DNA of 64,000 nucleotides, taken from NCBI GenBank assembly GCA_013140575.1, contig JABFSN010000011.1:1-64000 (forward strand). The letters are read 5' to 3'. Below are positions 29,280-37,672 of this stretch, piece after piece. The notes beneath the pieces were generated by a model. The model did not search any database, was not told the origin of the DNA, and saw only the letters and a program-made list of their open reading frames with translations. Origin of the DNA: Phycisphaerales bacterium. Its GTDB lineage: Bacteria > Planctomycetota > Phycisphaerae > UBA1845. The position numbers and the translations under genes were made by a program. How positions within the stretch are numbered: position 1 is the first letter of the stretch; every line of letters starts with the position of its first letter.

Positions 29280-29371
29280 CGCCCCACGTCCGATGGCACG
29301 GGTTCGTCCGTCATCGCCCCAGGCCATCCCCGCCGGCGCAATGACGGGGCAGTGCCCGGGAGCCGCCGAAC

Positions 29372-29444
29372 TGGGCCCGGCAGGAATCGAACCTGCGACC
29401 GATCGATTATGAGTCGACAGCTCTAACCGCTGAGCTACGGGCCC
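29372..29444 (-). tRNA. tRNA with CAT anticodon, probably tRNA-Ile2 (lysidine type)
   Basis: The minus strand folds as a complete cloverleaf: acceptor GGGCCCG/CGGGCCC with discriminator A; D arm GCTCAGCGGTTAGAGC; anticodon stem GTCGA/TCGAT closing the loop CTCATAA; T arm GCAGG-TTCGAAT-CCTGC. The anticodon CAT can be Met, initiator or Ile2. The D arm and anticodon region GACTCATAATCG...GGTCGC resemble bacterial tRNA-Ile2, whose C34 is converted to lysidine by TilS. No CCA is encoded. Confidence 0.88.
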
Positions 29445-29665
29445 CCTTACCACTTCAATTTGACCGCAGCGGGGAATCGGCTGCAACCCGATGCCGTGCC
29501 GCTTTGACGAACGGGGGACCGTACCAACCGCACCGCGCCGGCCGCCCAGCGCCGACGGAATCACCCCATTTACCGGCCCGGCGAACGAAAAAGACCGATA
29601 TCAGTGCTGCCGAAGCCGGTGACCTCCGCGAAAAGCACCGAATCGGGTTGACCAAACAGGGTGCA

Positions 29666-30457
29666 ATGACCGATAACCACACCATCGCAGAATTGGCGGG
29701 TCCGAAAATCGACACGGCGGGGAGTCGATCGCGCGCGATGCGGTGCCGGAGCGAGTGGATGCGGTGGCGGATGGGAGCTGCGGCGGTGGCCGTCGTGGTG
29801 GCCGGTAGCGGCTGCGCGACAACCCGCCCGGGGGATGTTTCACAACTGCCGCGGCCGGTGAAGCAAGCACCGCCGCCGGCCCCCACGCGCATGACGTCGG
29901 TGCCGCGGTATTCGCCGCCTGCGCCGGCCAGTCGTTCGTTCGTCGACGGAGCTCCGCCGGATTGGATGCCGCCGCGCGGAATCGCCCGGCGCTGGAAATA
30001 CATCGTCGTCCATCACAGCGCGACCCCCACGGGCAGCGCGTCCGCGTTCGACCGGTACCATCGCAACGTCAATCATTGGGACGAACTGGGGTACCATTTC
30101 GTCATCGGCAACGGTCGGGGATCGGGCGACGGACAGATCGAGGTCGGCCCCCGTTGGCGGAAACAGAAGCACGGCGCCCACTGCAAGACGCCGAACAACG
30201 ATTTTAATGACCACGGCATCGGAATCTGCCTGGTCGGCGATTTTGGTGCGTACGGGCCGAGCGCGGCGCAAATGGCGTCTCTGACGAAGCTTGTGCGCTA
30301 TTTGTCCAACGCCTGCGGCGTGTCGCCAAGGAACGTCGTAACTCATCGCGGGGTGACCGGTAAAACCGAGTGTCCGGGGCGACGTTTTCCATTGGACCGG
30401 CTGCAACGAGCCGTGGCCGGCGACACCCGATCGGGAAGTTACCGGGCATCGCGGTGA
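29666..30457 (+). CDS. N-acetylmuramoyl-L-alanine amidase (PGRP / amidase_2 type)
   Basis: About 263 residues from the ATG at 29666. Starts at 29738 or 29504 are alternatives. A hydrophobic segment (MGAAAVAVVVAGSGC) is a signal or lipoprotein-like anchor, though the lipobox is imperfect. After a proline-rich linker the zinc amidase domain begins WKYIVVHHSATPTGS, with the first zinc histidine. It continues with WDELGYHFVIGNG and GIGICLVGDF and ends with the second and third zinc ligands in VVTHRGVTGKTECPG. It cleaves the bond between MurNAc and L-alanine of peptidoglycan in the periplasm, for wall turnover or recycling. It lies beside and divergent from the tRNA gene. Confidence 0.9.
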   Translation: MTDNHTIAELAGPKIDTAGSRSRAMRCRSEWMRWRMGAAAVAVVVAGSGCATTRPGDVSQLPRPVKQAPPPAPTRMTSVPRYSPPAPASRSFVDGAPPDWMPPRGIARRWKYIVVHHSATPTGSASAFDRYHRNVNHWDELGYHFVIGNGRGSGDGQIEVGPRWRKQKHGAHCKTPNNDFNDHGIGICLVGDFGAYGPSAAQMASLTKLVRYLSNACGVSPRNVVTHRGVTGKTECPGRRFPLDRLQRAVAGDTRSGSYRASR

Positions 30458-30640
30458 ACGGATGAACCGGACCGTGGGGTCGGGTTGTTCCCGCGCCGGT
30501 CGGCCGGAACGGGGACACGTTGCGGCCCGGCGAATGATACGCTAGATTCTGGCGGCGACGGGGTTTTTGAACGTCGGTTGCGTCTATCGGCCGGCCTCGA
30601 CGGTCGGCCGCAGGGAGCCATCCGGCAGGGAGTAGATGTG

Positions 30641-30868
30641 ATGGCAACGCGAGGGATTCGCGGGCGTTGGATGCGTCTGGTGGGCACGGTGGCCGTCGGC
30701 GGCTGCGTTCTCCAACTGGGGTCCTGTGACCCCAACGTCCGGACGACGCTTCTGTCCGGATTGGCCACCACGACCGAGGCCTTGACCGATACGCTGATTC
30801 AGACATTCTTCACCAGCCTGGCCCAGGACGCGGCCGGCGGTAGCGGCGCGGGTCAGACGACGACCTAG
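30641..30868 (+). CDS. Mini-lipoprotein
   Basis: 75 residues with an AGGGAG ribosome site. The signal sequence is RLVGTVAVGGCVLQLGSC, ending in the lipobox LGSC. The mature part is only about 45 residues (DPNVRTTLLSGLATTTEAL then TDTLIQTF), a single amphipathic helix with a Gly/Ser/Thr tail. Similar tiny lipoproteins are encoded at 30960 and 44912. Function unknown; probably a membrane-surface peptide. Confidence 0.7.
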   Translation: MATRGIRGRWMRLVGTVAVGGCVLQLGSCDPNVRTTLLSGLATTTEALTDTLIQTFFTSLAQDAAGGSGAGQTTT

Positions 30869-30959
30869 TCGGCGAGCGGCCGCCCGGTGACGAGCGAGTC
30901 GCGGCGCGGACTCGATCGGTCGGACGCCGCCGGTCGCCAACAGTTGAGGTTCAATCTCC

Positions 30960-31154
30960 ATGCAGCATTACATGCGATCACACCGAATGGTCCGTCGCCT
31001 GACGGCGCTGGGCCTTCTTTCGCAGGTCGTTCTCTATGGCGCCGGCGGGTGTTTCAGCCGCGACCTGGTGTTCACCGCCGCCGCCGAAAGCCTGGCGTTC
31101 ACCGTCTCGGGCGCCCTGCAGGCGATCCTGAATGGCTTGCTGGCCGGCGCCTGA
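30960..31154 (+). CDS. Mini-lipoprotein-like peptide
   Basis: 64 residues: a basic start, a hydrophobic stretch (LTALGLLSQVVLYGAGGC), then a short helix LAFTVSGALQAILNGLLAGA. Same plan as the gene at 30641, 91 bp upstream, so the two are probably a tandem pair. The lipobox is imperfect. Function unknown. Confidence 0.6.
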   Translation: MQHYMRSHRMVRRLTALGLLSQVVLYGAGGCFSRDLVFTAAAESLAFTVSGALQAILNGLLAGA

Positions 31155-31175
31155 AACCCGGTACCTCGCGACTCG

Positions 31176-31850
31176 TCAAACGCCGAGCGCATCGGCCAAG
31201 CCGGCAACGTCCCTGAAAACGGCCATCGGACGGGCGGCGGTGGCGTTCACCTCGTTTCGGCGGTTGATCCACACGTTGGCGATCCCCATTTGCGTGGTCG
31301 GCACGCAGTCGTGGAACAGGCTCTGCGCAGCGTGCAGCACGCGCGACGAGTCGCCGCCGATCGACTCCAGCATGCGTTTGAAGTGCCCGGCCGCCGGCTT
31401 GTACGATCCAACGTCCTGCGCCGTGATCAGCAGGTCGGGCGTGACCGACAGGTGGCGCTGGGTGCCCGCGAACAAATCGCGATCGATGTTGGACAGCACG
31501 CCGATTCGGTATCTGGATTTCAGCCGCTGCAGTGCGGCGTTCGTGTCCGGCCACAACGGCCAATCGGGCAGCGACTGGCTCAACGCGTGCTCGCGGCCGG
31601 GCGGAACGGTTCGGCCGAGGCGATCCGCGACCAATCGAACGGCATCGGCCTGCACCTGCCTGTAGGGGCGGTAGGCTCGCAACTCGATTTCGGCCTCGGC
31701 GTCGAGGTAGGCGTCGAAGACCGCGGGATCGTCGGAATCCCAGATGCCGCGAAGGGCGCTGCGGATGCCGGTTTCCCAGTCGACGAGGGTGCCGTAGCAA
31801 TCGAACGTGATGAGCTCGATTCGATCGCGGATGATGTCCAATGACGACAT
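31176..31850 (-). CDS. HAD-superfamily hydrolase (haloacid dehalogenase type II-like)
   Basis: About 224 residues from the ATG at 31850, 8 bp after an AGGAG site. A GTG at 31859 is too close to that site. HAD motif I is ITFDCYGTLVDWE with the aspartate nucleophile. Motif II is IGVLSNIDRD, motif III the lysine in SYKPAAGHF, and motif IV is near VLHAAQSLFHDC. The sequence is closest in style to (S)-2-haloacid dehalogenases, but many such genes are phosphatases. It is divergent from the deacetylase-like gene (about 60 bp apart), so the two may share regulation. Confidence 0.85.
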   Translation of the reverse strand: MSSLDIIRDRIELITFDCYGTLVDWETGIRSALRGIWDSDDPAVFDAYLDAEAEIELRAYRPYRQVQADAVRLVADRLGRTVPPGREHALSQSLPDWPLWPDTNAALQRLKSRYRIGVLSNIDRDLFAGTQRHLSVTPDLLITAQDVGSYKPAAGHFKRMLESIGGDSSRVLHAAQSLFHDCVPTTQMGIANVWINRRNEVNATAARPMAVFRDVAGLADALGV

Positions 31851-31907
31851 GCAACCCACTCCTTTCTCGCGCCGTTGCCCTTCTCAACATAACTTCCCGG
31901 TCGCATA

Positions 31908-32900
31908 ATGGCACGCAAGTGCGAGCGGATGGCGACTGCGATGGCCCGAACCGGTCTGGTCCTGGACGACGTCTTTCAACGGCACCTGACCGGGCCGGGG
32001 CATCCCGAATGCCCCGAACGGCTGGTCGCAATCTCGGATCGGCTGATCGAACGCGGATTAGCCGACCGCTGTACACGGATCGCGCCCCGGGCGATCGACG
32101 TGGAATTTCTGAGCCGCGTGCATTCCCGTGGTTACGTGGATCGACTGGCGCGGGCTTGCGAACGCGGCGACGCGTTTATCGACACGGCCGACAGTCAAAT
32201 CTGCGGCGATAGCTACAACGTCGCCCTACTTGCCGCGGGTTCCATTCTGGCGGCGGTCGATGGAGTGATGGCGGGTGACATTCATAATGCGTTTTGCGCC
32301 ATTCGCCCGCCGGGCCATCACGCGGAGCGCGACGCGTCACTTGGTTTCTGTCTCTTGTCCAACGTGGCCATCGCCGTGAAGCATCTGCGCGAGCGGCACG
32401 GCGTCGGGCGCGTATTGATACTGGATTGGGACGTCCACCACGGCAACGGCACACAGCACCTTCTGGAAGAAGACCCCGACGCCATGTTCATCTCCATCCA
32501 CGGTCACCCCCAATACGTCTACCCCGGAACCGGTTATGCCGAAGAAACCGGCCGCGGCGCCGGCAGGGGCGCGACGTTGAACATCCCCATGTTGCCGGGA
32601 AGCCGCGACGCCGATTACCGCGCCGCGTTCGATCGGCAGATTCGGCCGGTGCTCGAGACATTCGCCGCCGAATTCATTCTGATCAGCGCCGGGTTTGACG
32701 CCCATCGTCTGGATCCGCTGGCCCCCGTCGAAATCGAGACGGAATCATTCGAGTGGATGTCGGACATGGTTCTGGACGCGGCCGGCCATCACTGCGACGG
32801 GCGATTGGTGAGCGTGTTGGAAGGGGGATATCATCTCGGCGCGTTGGCCGACTGTGTGTCGTTACACGTCTCCCGACTCCTGATGCGACACGACTGTTGA
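31908..32900 (+). CDS. Histone deacetylase-family amidohydrolase
   Basis: 330 residues from the ATG at 31908. Starts at 31929 or 31941 would trim a weak leader. The arginase/deacetylase fold shows RHLTGPGHPECPERL, AIRPPGHHAERDASLGFCLL (tandem catalytic histidines), LDWDVHHGNGTQ (zinc aspartate and histidine) and ISAGFDAHRLDPL (second zinc aspartate). Bacterial homologues deacetylate acetylated polyamines, acetoin-related compounds or protein lysines. The substrate here is unknown. Divergent from the HAD gene. Confidence 0.92.
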   Translation: MARKCERMATAMARTGLVLDDVFQRHLTGPGHPECPERLVAISDRLIERGLADRCTRIAPRAIDVEFLSRVHSRGYVDRLARACERGDAFIDTADSQICGDSYNVALLAAGSILAAVDGVMAGDIHNAFCAIRPPGHHAERDASLGFCLLSNVAIAVKHLRERHGVGRVLILDWDVHHGNGTQHLLEEDPDAMFISIHGHPQYVYPGTGYAEETGRGAGRGATLNIPMLPGSRDADYRAAFDRQIRPVLETFAAEFILISAGFDAHRLDPLAPVEIETESFEWMSDMVLDAAGHHCDGRLVSVLEGGYHLGALADCVSLHVSRLLMRHDC

Positions 32901-32960
32901 TCGGCGGTCGGCGTCCATTGACCATCACGTAGCGAAAAACAGCCCGGCAGGCTTGCTGAA

Positions 32961-33320
32961 TGGACAGGATTAACACGATTTACAAGATTGGCAAGAACCA
33001 ATCCCGTCGGACTGCTGATGCATTCATCGTAACAGGTCAGCCAATTGCAATGCCACGACAATCAAGACGCTCGTTATGTCCAAATGGCAGGGCGGGTTTT
33101 CCCGCCGTTCGCCCTCCGGGCGAGGAAGAAGTAGAAGAGAGAATAGGGGGTGCGGTCACCAGGGACTGAAGTCCCTGGCTACGATCGTGCGCCCTACGGG
33201 CGAAGCGACGGCGGGTGAAACCCGCCCTACGAATGCGTCGGCCCGGCGATTGCTGGTCCGCGGCATCGCAAGTGGCTGAACAGTTACCATTCATCTTGTC
33301 CATCTTGTAAATCGTGTCCA
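32961..33320. repeat. Composite interspersed element with inverted TGGACA...GATTTACAAGAT ends
   Basis: The left end reads TGGACAGGATTAACACGATT then TACAAGATTGGCAAG. The right end, reverse-complemented, reads TGGACACGATTTACAAGATG then GACAAG, the same sequence less one 9-bp unit. Inside are CGCCCTCCGGGCG-type hairpins, CCAGGGACTGAAGTCCCTGG (33162-33181 region) and CGGCGGGTGAAACCCGCC (33209 on), also found elsewhere in the window. It looks like one element family carrying pieces of others. Confidence 0.75.
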
Positions 33321-33354
33321 TATGGTTCCGACCGTCGATGTGTTGATCCCTTCG

Positions 33355-34797
33355 CTACGTTGCTCTTGAACCCAGTCGATTCATCACCATTAATCGCAGT
33401 TCGGTCATGTCTTCAATGGCGTAGCGTATGCCTTCGCGCCCCAGGCCGCTGTCCTTGACGCCGCCGTAGGGCATGTTGTCGACGCGGAACGACGGCACGT
33501 CGTTAATAACCACGCCGCCGACTTCCAGCTCATTGAAGGCGTAGTACGCGTGATGAATGTTATTGGTGAAAACACCTGCCTGTAACCCGAACGCGCTGGC
33601 GTTGACGCGATCGCATGCACTCTTGAAACTGATGAACGGCTCCATGATCGCCACCGGGCCGAACGCCTCGTTGCAGGACAGGTCCGCGTCGTCCGGCACG
33701 TGTTCTAGCAGGGTGGCGTCGTGAATTGCGCCTTTGCGATGTCCGCCGCAGACAATACGCGCGCCCGCCTTCACGGCGTCTGCACACCATTTCTCGATGC
33801 GTTTGGCGTCGCCCTCGGTGATCATCGGTCCGATAAACGTGTCCTCGTTCAATGGGTCGCCGGAAATCAGTTTGGACGCCGCGTCCGCGAGTTTGCGATT
33901 CAGTGAATCGTAGATCGACTCGTGAATGAATATCCGCTGGACGCCGATGCAGGACTGGCCCGACTGATAGAACGCGCCGATGATCAGACGCTGCACGGCG
34001 TATTCCAGATCGGCGTCCCGGTCGACGATGCAGGCCGCGTTGCCGCCGAGTTCCAGGACGACCTTTTTCTTGCCCGCCTTGGCCTTTAGCGCCCAGCCGA
34101 CGTCCGGCGAGCCGGTGAACGACAGCAACTTGATGCGCTCGTCGGTAGTGAACAGGTCCGCCCCGTCCCGGCCACACGGCAGAATGCTGAAAGCGCCCTT
34201 CGGCAACGCCGTTTCCGCGAGGATCTCACCAATAATCAACGCCCCGATGGGCGTGCGCGACGCGGGCTTCAAGACGAACGGGCAGCCGACGGCGATGGCC
34301 GGCGCCACTTTGTGGGCGGCGAGATTGATCGGGAAATTGAACGGCGAAATAAACGAACAGACACCGATGGGCACGCGCTTGCACAGACCTTCGTAGCCCT
34401 CGGCGCGCGGCGAGATGTCCAGCGGCAGGTATTGGCCGTAGATGCGCGTGGCCTCTTCGGCCGCGATGCGGAACGTGTCGATGCCGCGGGTCACCTCGCC
34501 GCGGGCGTCTTTGATGGGCTTTCCGGCCTCGATGGCCAATGCCCGGGCCAGCTCTTCGTAGCGCTCCGTCATGCGTTTGACGACGTGATTCAGAACGGCC
34601 GCCCGCGCGTACGACGGCATTTTGCGGCAGGCGGGCGCGGCGGCGACGGCTCTGCCGATGGCGTCGTCGATCACCCGGCCGTCGGCGACCGCGACGCGCG
34701 TGGCCACTTCGCCGGTGTACTTGTTGGTGACTTCCAGATCGGCGTTTGCCGAAATGGGTTCGTTGGCCAGGTAATAGGGATAATTGTCTTTCAGCAT
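33355..34797 (-). CDS. NAD(P)-dependent aldehyde dehydrogenase
   Basis: 480 residues from the ATG at 34797. Typical ALDH: the nucleotide-binding region is FPINLAAHKVAPAIAVGCPF with lysine in VLKPASRTP. The general base is in VVLELGGNAACIV and the nucleophilic cysteine in YQSGQSCIGVQRI. The C-terminus has PYGGVKDSGLGREG. It oxidises an aldehyde to its acid; the overall pattern suggests the succinate-semialdehyde/glyceraldehyde-type group, but the substrate is unproven. It lies downstream of a small antitoxin-like gene on the same strand. Confidence 0.92.
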   Translation of the reverse strand: MLKDNYPYYLANEPISANADLEVTNKYTGEVATRVAVADGRVIDDAIGRAVAAAPACRKMPSYARAAVLNHVVKRMTERYEELARALAIEAGKPIKDARGEVTRGIDTFRIAAEEATRIYGQYLPLDISPRAEGYEGLCKRVPIGVCSFISPFNFPINLAAHKVAPAIAVGCPFVLKPASRTPIGALIIGEILAETALPKGAFSILPCGRDGADLFTTDERIKLLSFTGSPDVGWALKAKAGKKKVVLELGGNAACIVDRDADLEYAVQRLIIGAFYQSGQSCIGVQRIFIHESIYDSLNRKLADAASKLISGDPLNEDTFIGPMITEGDAKRIEKWCADAVKAGARIVCGGHRKGAIHDATLLEHVPDDADLSCNEAFGPVAIMEPFISFKSACDRVNASAFGLQAGVFTNNIHHAYYAFNELEVGGVVINDVPSFRVDNMPYGGVKDSGLGREGIRYAIEDMTELRLMVMNRLGSRAT

Positions 34798-34825
34798 AGC
34801 CCGTCCACCATACAATACCGCTCCC

Positions 34826-35113
34826 TTACGGACAATAGCGTCCGGGATTTTGCCTCATCGAACGCACACACGCAATTAACGCAATCTTGACTTGCGACAG
34901 CGCGCGGCGCAGGATCGCGCCAGTCAGGGGTTTCAGCCCACGGACGCGGCGACGGTCGATGCTTTGGAGTGACGGGCGTTTGCCGGCGTCTTTCAACGAG
35001 GCCTCGAGGATCACCAAGGCTTCGCGAGAGAGGCTGCGCCGATGCCGGGCGGCGCGTTGTTTCAGACGAACGTGGATTGCGTCCGGCAAGTTCCGGATGA
35101 GCAGGCTGGCCAT
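34826..35113 (-). CDS. FitA-like ribbon-helix-helix antitoxin, apparently orphan
   Basis: 95 residues. The N-terminus MASLLIRNLPDAIHVRLKQR then AARHRRSLSREALVILEASL is a plain FitA/Arc-type ribbon-helix-helix. Normally a PIN-domain toxin follows immediately. Here the next gene is the aldehyde dehydrogenase, and the C-terminal 30 residues (IALIACVRSMRQNPGRYCP region) look unrelated to antitoxin tails. I read this as the remnant of a fit/vap-type module that lost its toxin, possibly with a new C-terminus. Confidence 0.65.
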   Translation of the reverse strand: MASLLIRNLPDAIHVRLKQRAARHRRSLSREALVILEASLKDAGKRPSLQSIDRRRVRGLKPLTGAILRRALSQVKIALIACVRSMRQNPGRYCP

Positions 35114-35352
35114 TACGAGTCCCCCACATTCAGCAACGCAACGTTATCAATACGCTTTCATTTCGTGGGGCGGTGTCAACTCCGTTTCGTAAGGTGTGTA
35201 TCGCCCACCAATACCAGTCGTCGCGGTTCGGAAAGAGGTGGGCAGTGCCCACCCTACAAAGCTCGATTCCGCCGACCCCCTCACCCTACCCTCTCCCCCG
35301 AAGCGAAGGAGAGGGGAAGAGGGCGCCGAACTCGTCACCACTGTGACGACTT
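35114..35352. other. Spacer with repeat phrase
   Basis: No gene. GTGGGCAGTGCCCACCCTAC lies at about 35239-35258, a palindrome also present in variant form at about 46285. CCCTCACCCTACCCTCTCCC-type runs follow. Confidence 0.6.
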
Positions 35353-37545
35353 TCAATCCACGCCCGACGCGGGTTTGGCGCCGTCGGTTGAGGCGTCTTC
35401 GGTGGCGTCGGTTTTGCCGAGGACGTGGTGGTCGAACCACTTGACGTCCCATTCCATCTTGGCTTTGCGGTGCGTGTATTTGGTGAGGCCGTGACCCTCG
35501 CCGGGATAGACGACCAGTTCGGCCGGCACCTTGACGTAGTGGTGCAGCGCCCGGAAGAGGCCGCGGCTGTGTTCGGGGGGGCATCGGGGGTCGCTTTCGC
35601 CGACGTGGATCAGCGTGGGCGTCTTGACTTTGTCGACGTTATAGAGGGCGGACGCTTTCATCATCTGTTCGGCCGCGTTCCAGGGGAAGCCCTGCTGAAA
35701 GTTGATGACGTGCCCGGGGGTGTCTTCGGCCAGCCATTGCAGGAACTCGTCGAAGACGCCTGCGCCGCTGCTGGCGGCTTTGAAGCGATCGGTGCGGGTG
35801 ATCAGGCAGTTGGTCAGATAGCCGCCGTTGCTCCAGCCCATGACGGCCATCTTGTCGGGGTCGGCGATGCCGCGTTCAACCAGGGCGTCGACGCCGGAGA
35901 GAATGTCGGCCACGTCGCGGTCGTTCTTGTGGCCGATGAGCTCGGTCAGGAACTTGTCGCCGAAGCCGGTGGAGCCGCGGTAATTGGCGCTCAGCAACGC
36001 CCAGCCGCGGGCGGGCATCAGCACGCGGCCGTAGATCCAGAATTGCATTTCCAACATGCTGGCCGCGGTCGGTCCGCCGTGGATTTCGACGATCAGGGGC
36101 AGCTTCGCACCGGGTTCGTGATCGGGCGGCAGTTCCATGATGCCCTCGACCTTGGTGCCGTCGGGACTGGTCCAGGAGACGGTTTCGATCGTCGGCAGCT
36201 TCCATGCGTCCACCTGCGGATTGACGCTTGTGAGCCGTTCGAACGGGCCGGGCTTGCCGATCGTGTCCCCGGCCGACGCCCCCGCGACGCCGGCCGTCTT
36301 GGCAATGGTCGCCGCGAAGACGTCCGGCGGGTGCGTGATGGTGCTGATGACCGCGGCGGCCGCGTCGCCCGACCGGGCCAGGCTGAACGCCTGCACGACG
36401 ACATCGCCGGGGGTCAAGGTCACGGTTTGGCCTTGTTTTTCTTCGCCCGCGTCCTTGACGCAGTAGACGCGGCGGCGTGCGTGGTCCTCGGCCGCGAAGC
36501 AGAAGTCGTCCGTTCCTTGGTGCCACATCATGTCACCGGCGATGTAGACTTCGTCGGCTCGGGTCAGGCGATGCGTGCCGGTGGGACCGTCGTCGCCCAT
36601 GGTGGCGATGAAGACCTCGCCGGGATAGCCGTCGAAATCGACGCGGAACGAAAAATGCCGGCTGTTGCTCGACCAAGCCAATCCCAGCAGCCAGCCGTAG
36701 GGCGAGGGGGCGTCTGCGCGCCATTGCTTGTCCGGCGGCGAGACGATTTTTTTGGTCTTCGCGTCGTAAAGGTCAACCCGCGACCAGCCCTCGTTGGTGA
36801 TCAGGTCTTCCGTCGGCGTGGTCAGCATGGCGAGCCACCGGCCGTCGGGCGAGACGGCCAACTCGCCGATGACGCGCTTCTCGTCGACCAGCTTTTCGTC
36901 GCGCCAGGTGGTCAAGTCGAGCTTCCAGACCTGCGAGGTCTTGACCACGCCGTGACCGTAGGTCAGCGAATCGAATTCCTCGCGGAGCGATTTCCAATCG
37001 TCGTCGTCGTAGTTCTTCTTGCCGGTCGTGTAATAAAGCGACTTGCCGTCGTGCGCCAATTCATATTGCCCGACGCCGTCGGCGACGCGAGTGATCGCGC
37101 GCGAATCGCGACCATCGACGCCGATGCGCCAGACCTGCGTCTTGCCATCGTATGGAGGCTTCTCCTCGCCGGCGCGCTTGGCGTTGCTCGTGTAATAAAT
37201 CCACCGGCCATCGGGGCTCCATTGCGGCGAGCCCTCGTTGGAGCGCTCGAATGTCAGCCGCACAGGTTCGCGGGTGCGAGTCGAGACCACCCACAGGTCG
37301 GTGTTCCGCGTCTCCTCCGGCGGCTCCCAGCGCATGTCGGTGTAGGCGACGTATTCGCCGTCGGGCGACATGGCGCACGACGTAACCACCGCGAGCGAAA
37401 AATAATCCTCGGCCACGATGTCGTGGTCGCGAACGGGCGCGTCGGCGAGGGACTCCGACGCGACGGACATCCAACCGATGGAACACGCACAAACCGCGAT
37501 CGTTGGCATCAGCACCGCTTTCGTCAATTTGCGATTCGAATTCAT
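35353..37545 (-). CDS. S9 family prolyl oligopeptidase, secreted (second copy of the type)
   Basis: About 730 residues from the ATG at 37545; an in-frame TTG at 37566 is less likely. The signal peptide contains AVLMPTIAVCACSIGWMSVA. The propeller region is rich in SPDGRWL/SPDGEYV turns. The catalytic serine is in VMGWSNGGYLTN, the aspartate in HVGESDPRCP and the histidine in YPGEGHGLTK. Same architecture as 3643-5811 but clearly diverged, so a paralogue rather than a recent duplicate. Exported peptidase for peptide scavenging. It stands alone, with cysK 128 bp away. Confidence 0.93.
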   Translation of the reverse strand: MNSNRKLTKAVLMPTIAVCACSIGWMSVASESLADAPVRDHDIVAEDYFSLAVVTSCAMSPDGEYVAYTDMRWEPPEETRNTDLWVVSTRTREPVRLTFERSNEGSPQWSPDGRWIYYTSNAKRAGEEKPPYDGKTQVWRIGVDGRDSRAITRVADGVGQYELAHDGKSLYYTTGKKNYDDDDWKSLREEFDSLTYGHGVVKTSQVWKLDLTTWRDEKLVDEKRVIGELAVSPDGRWLAMLTTPTEDLITNEGWSRVDLYDAKTKKIVSPPDKQWRADAPSPYGWLLGLAWSSNSRHFSFRVDFDGYPGEVFIATMGDDGPTGTHRLTRADEVYIAGDMMWHQGTDDFCFAAEDHARRRVYCVKDAGEEKQGQTVTLTPGDVVVQAFSLARSGDAAAAVISTITHPPDVFAATIAKTAGVAGASAGDTIGKPGPFERLTSVNPQVDAWKLPTIETVSWTSPDGTKVEGIMELPPDHEPGAKLPLIVEIHGGPTAASMLEMQFWIYGRVLMPARGWALLSANYRGSTGFGDKFLTELIGHKNDRDVADILSGVDALVERGIADPDKMAVMGWSNGGYLTNCLITRTDRFKAASSGAGVFDEFLQWLAEDTPGHVINFQQGFPWNAAEQMMKASALYNVDKVKTPTLIHVGESDPRCPPEHSRGLFRALHHYVKVPAELVVYPGEGHGLTKYTHRKAKMEWDVKWFDHHVLGKTDATEDASTDGAKPASGVD

Positions 37546-37672
37546 GTTTTCGTTCTCAACAAACAATATTCACCCGCGACGCCCGCACGTTGTTGTGCGA
37601 CGGGCCATTGTCCAACGCTGCCGGCGCTAGCACAACCAGGTGGAACGCCGTATTTGAACCGACTGCAACTCC

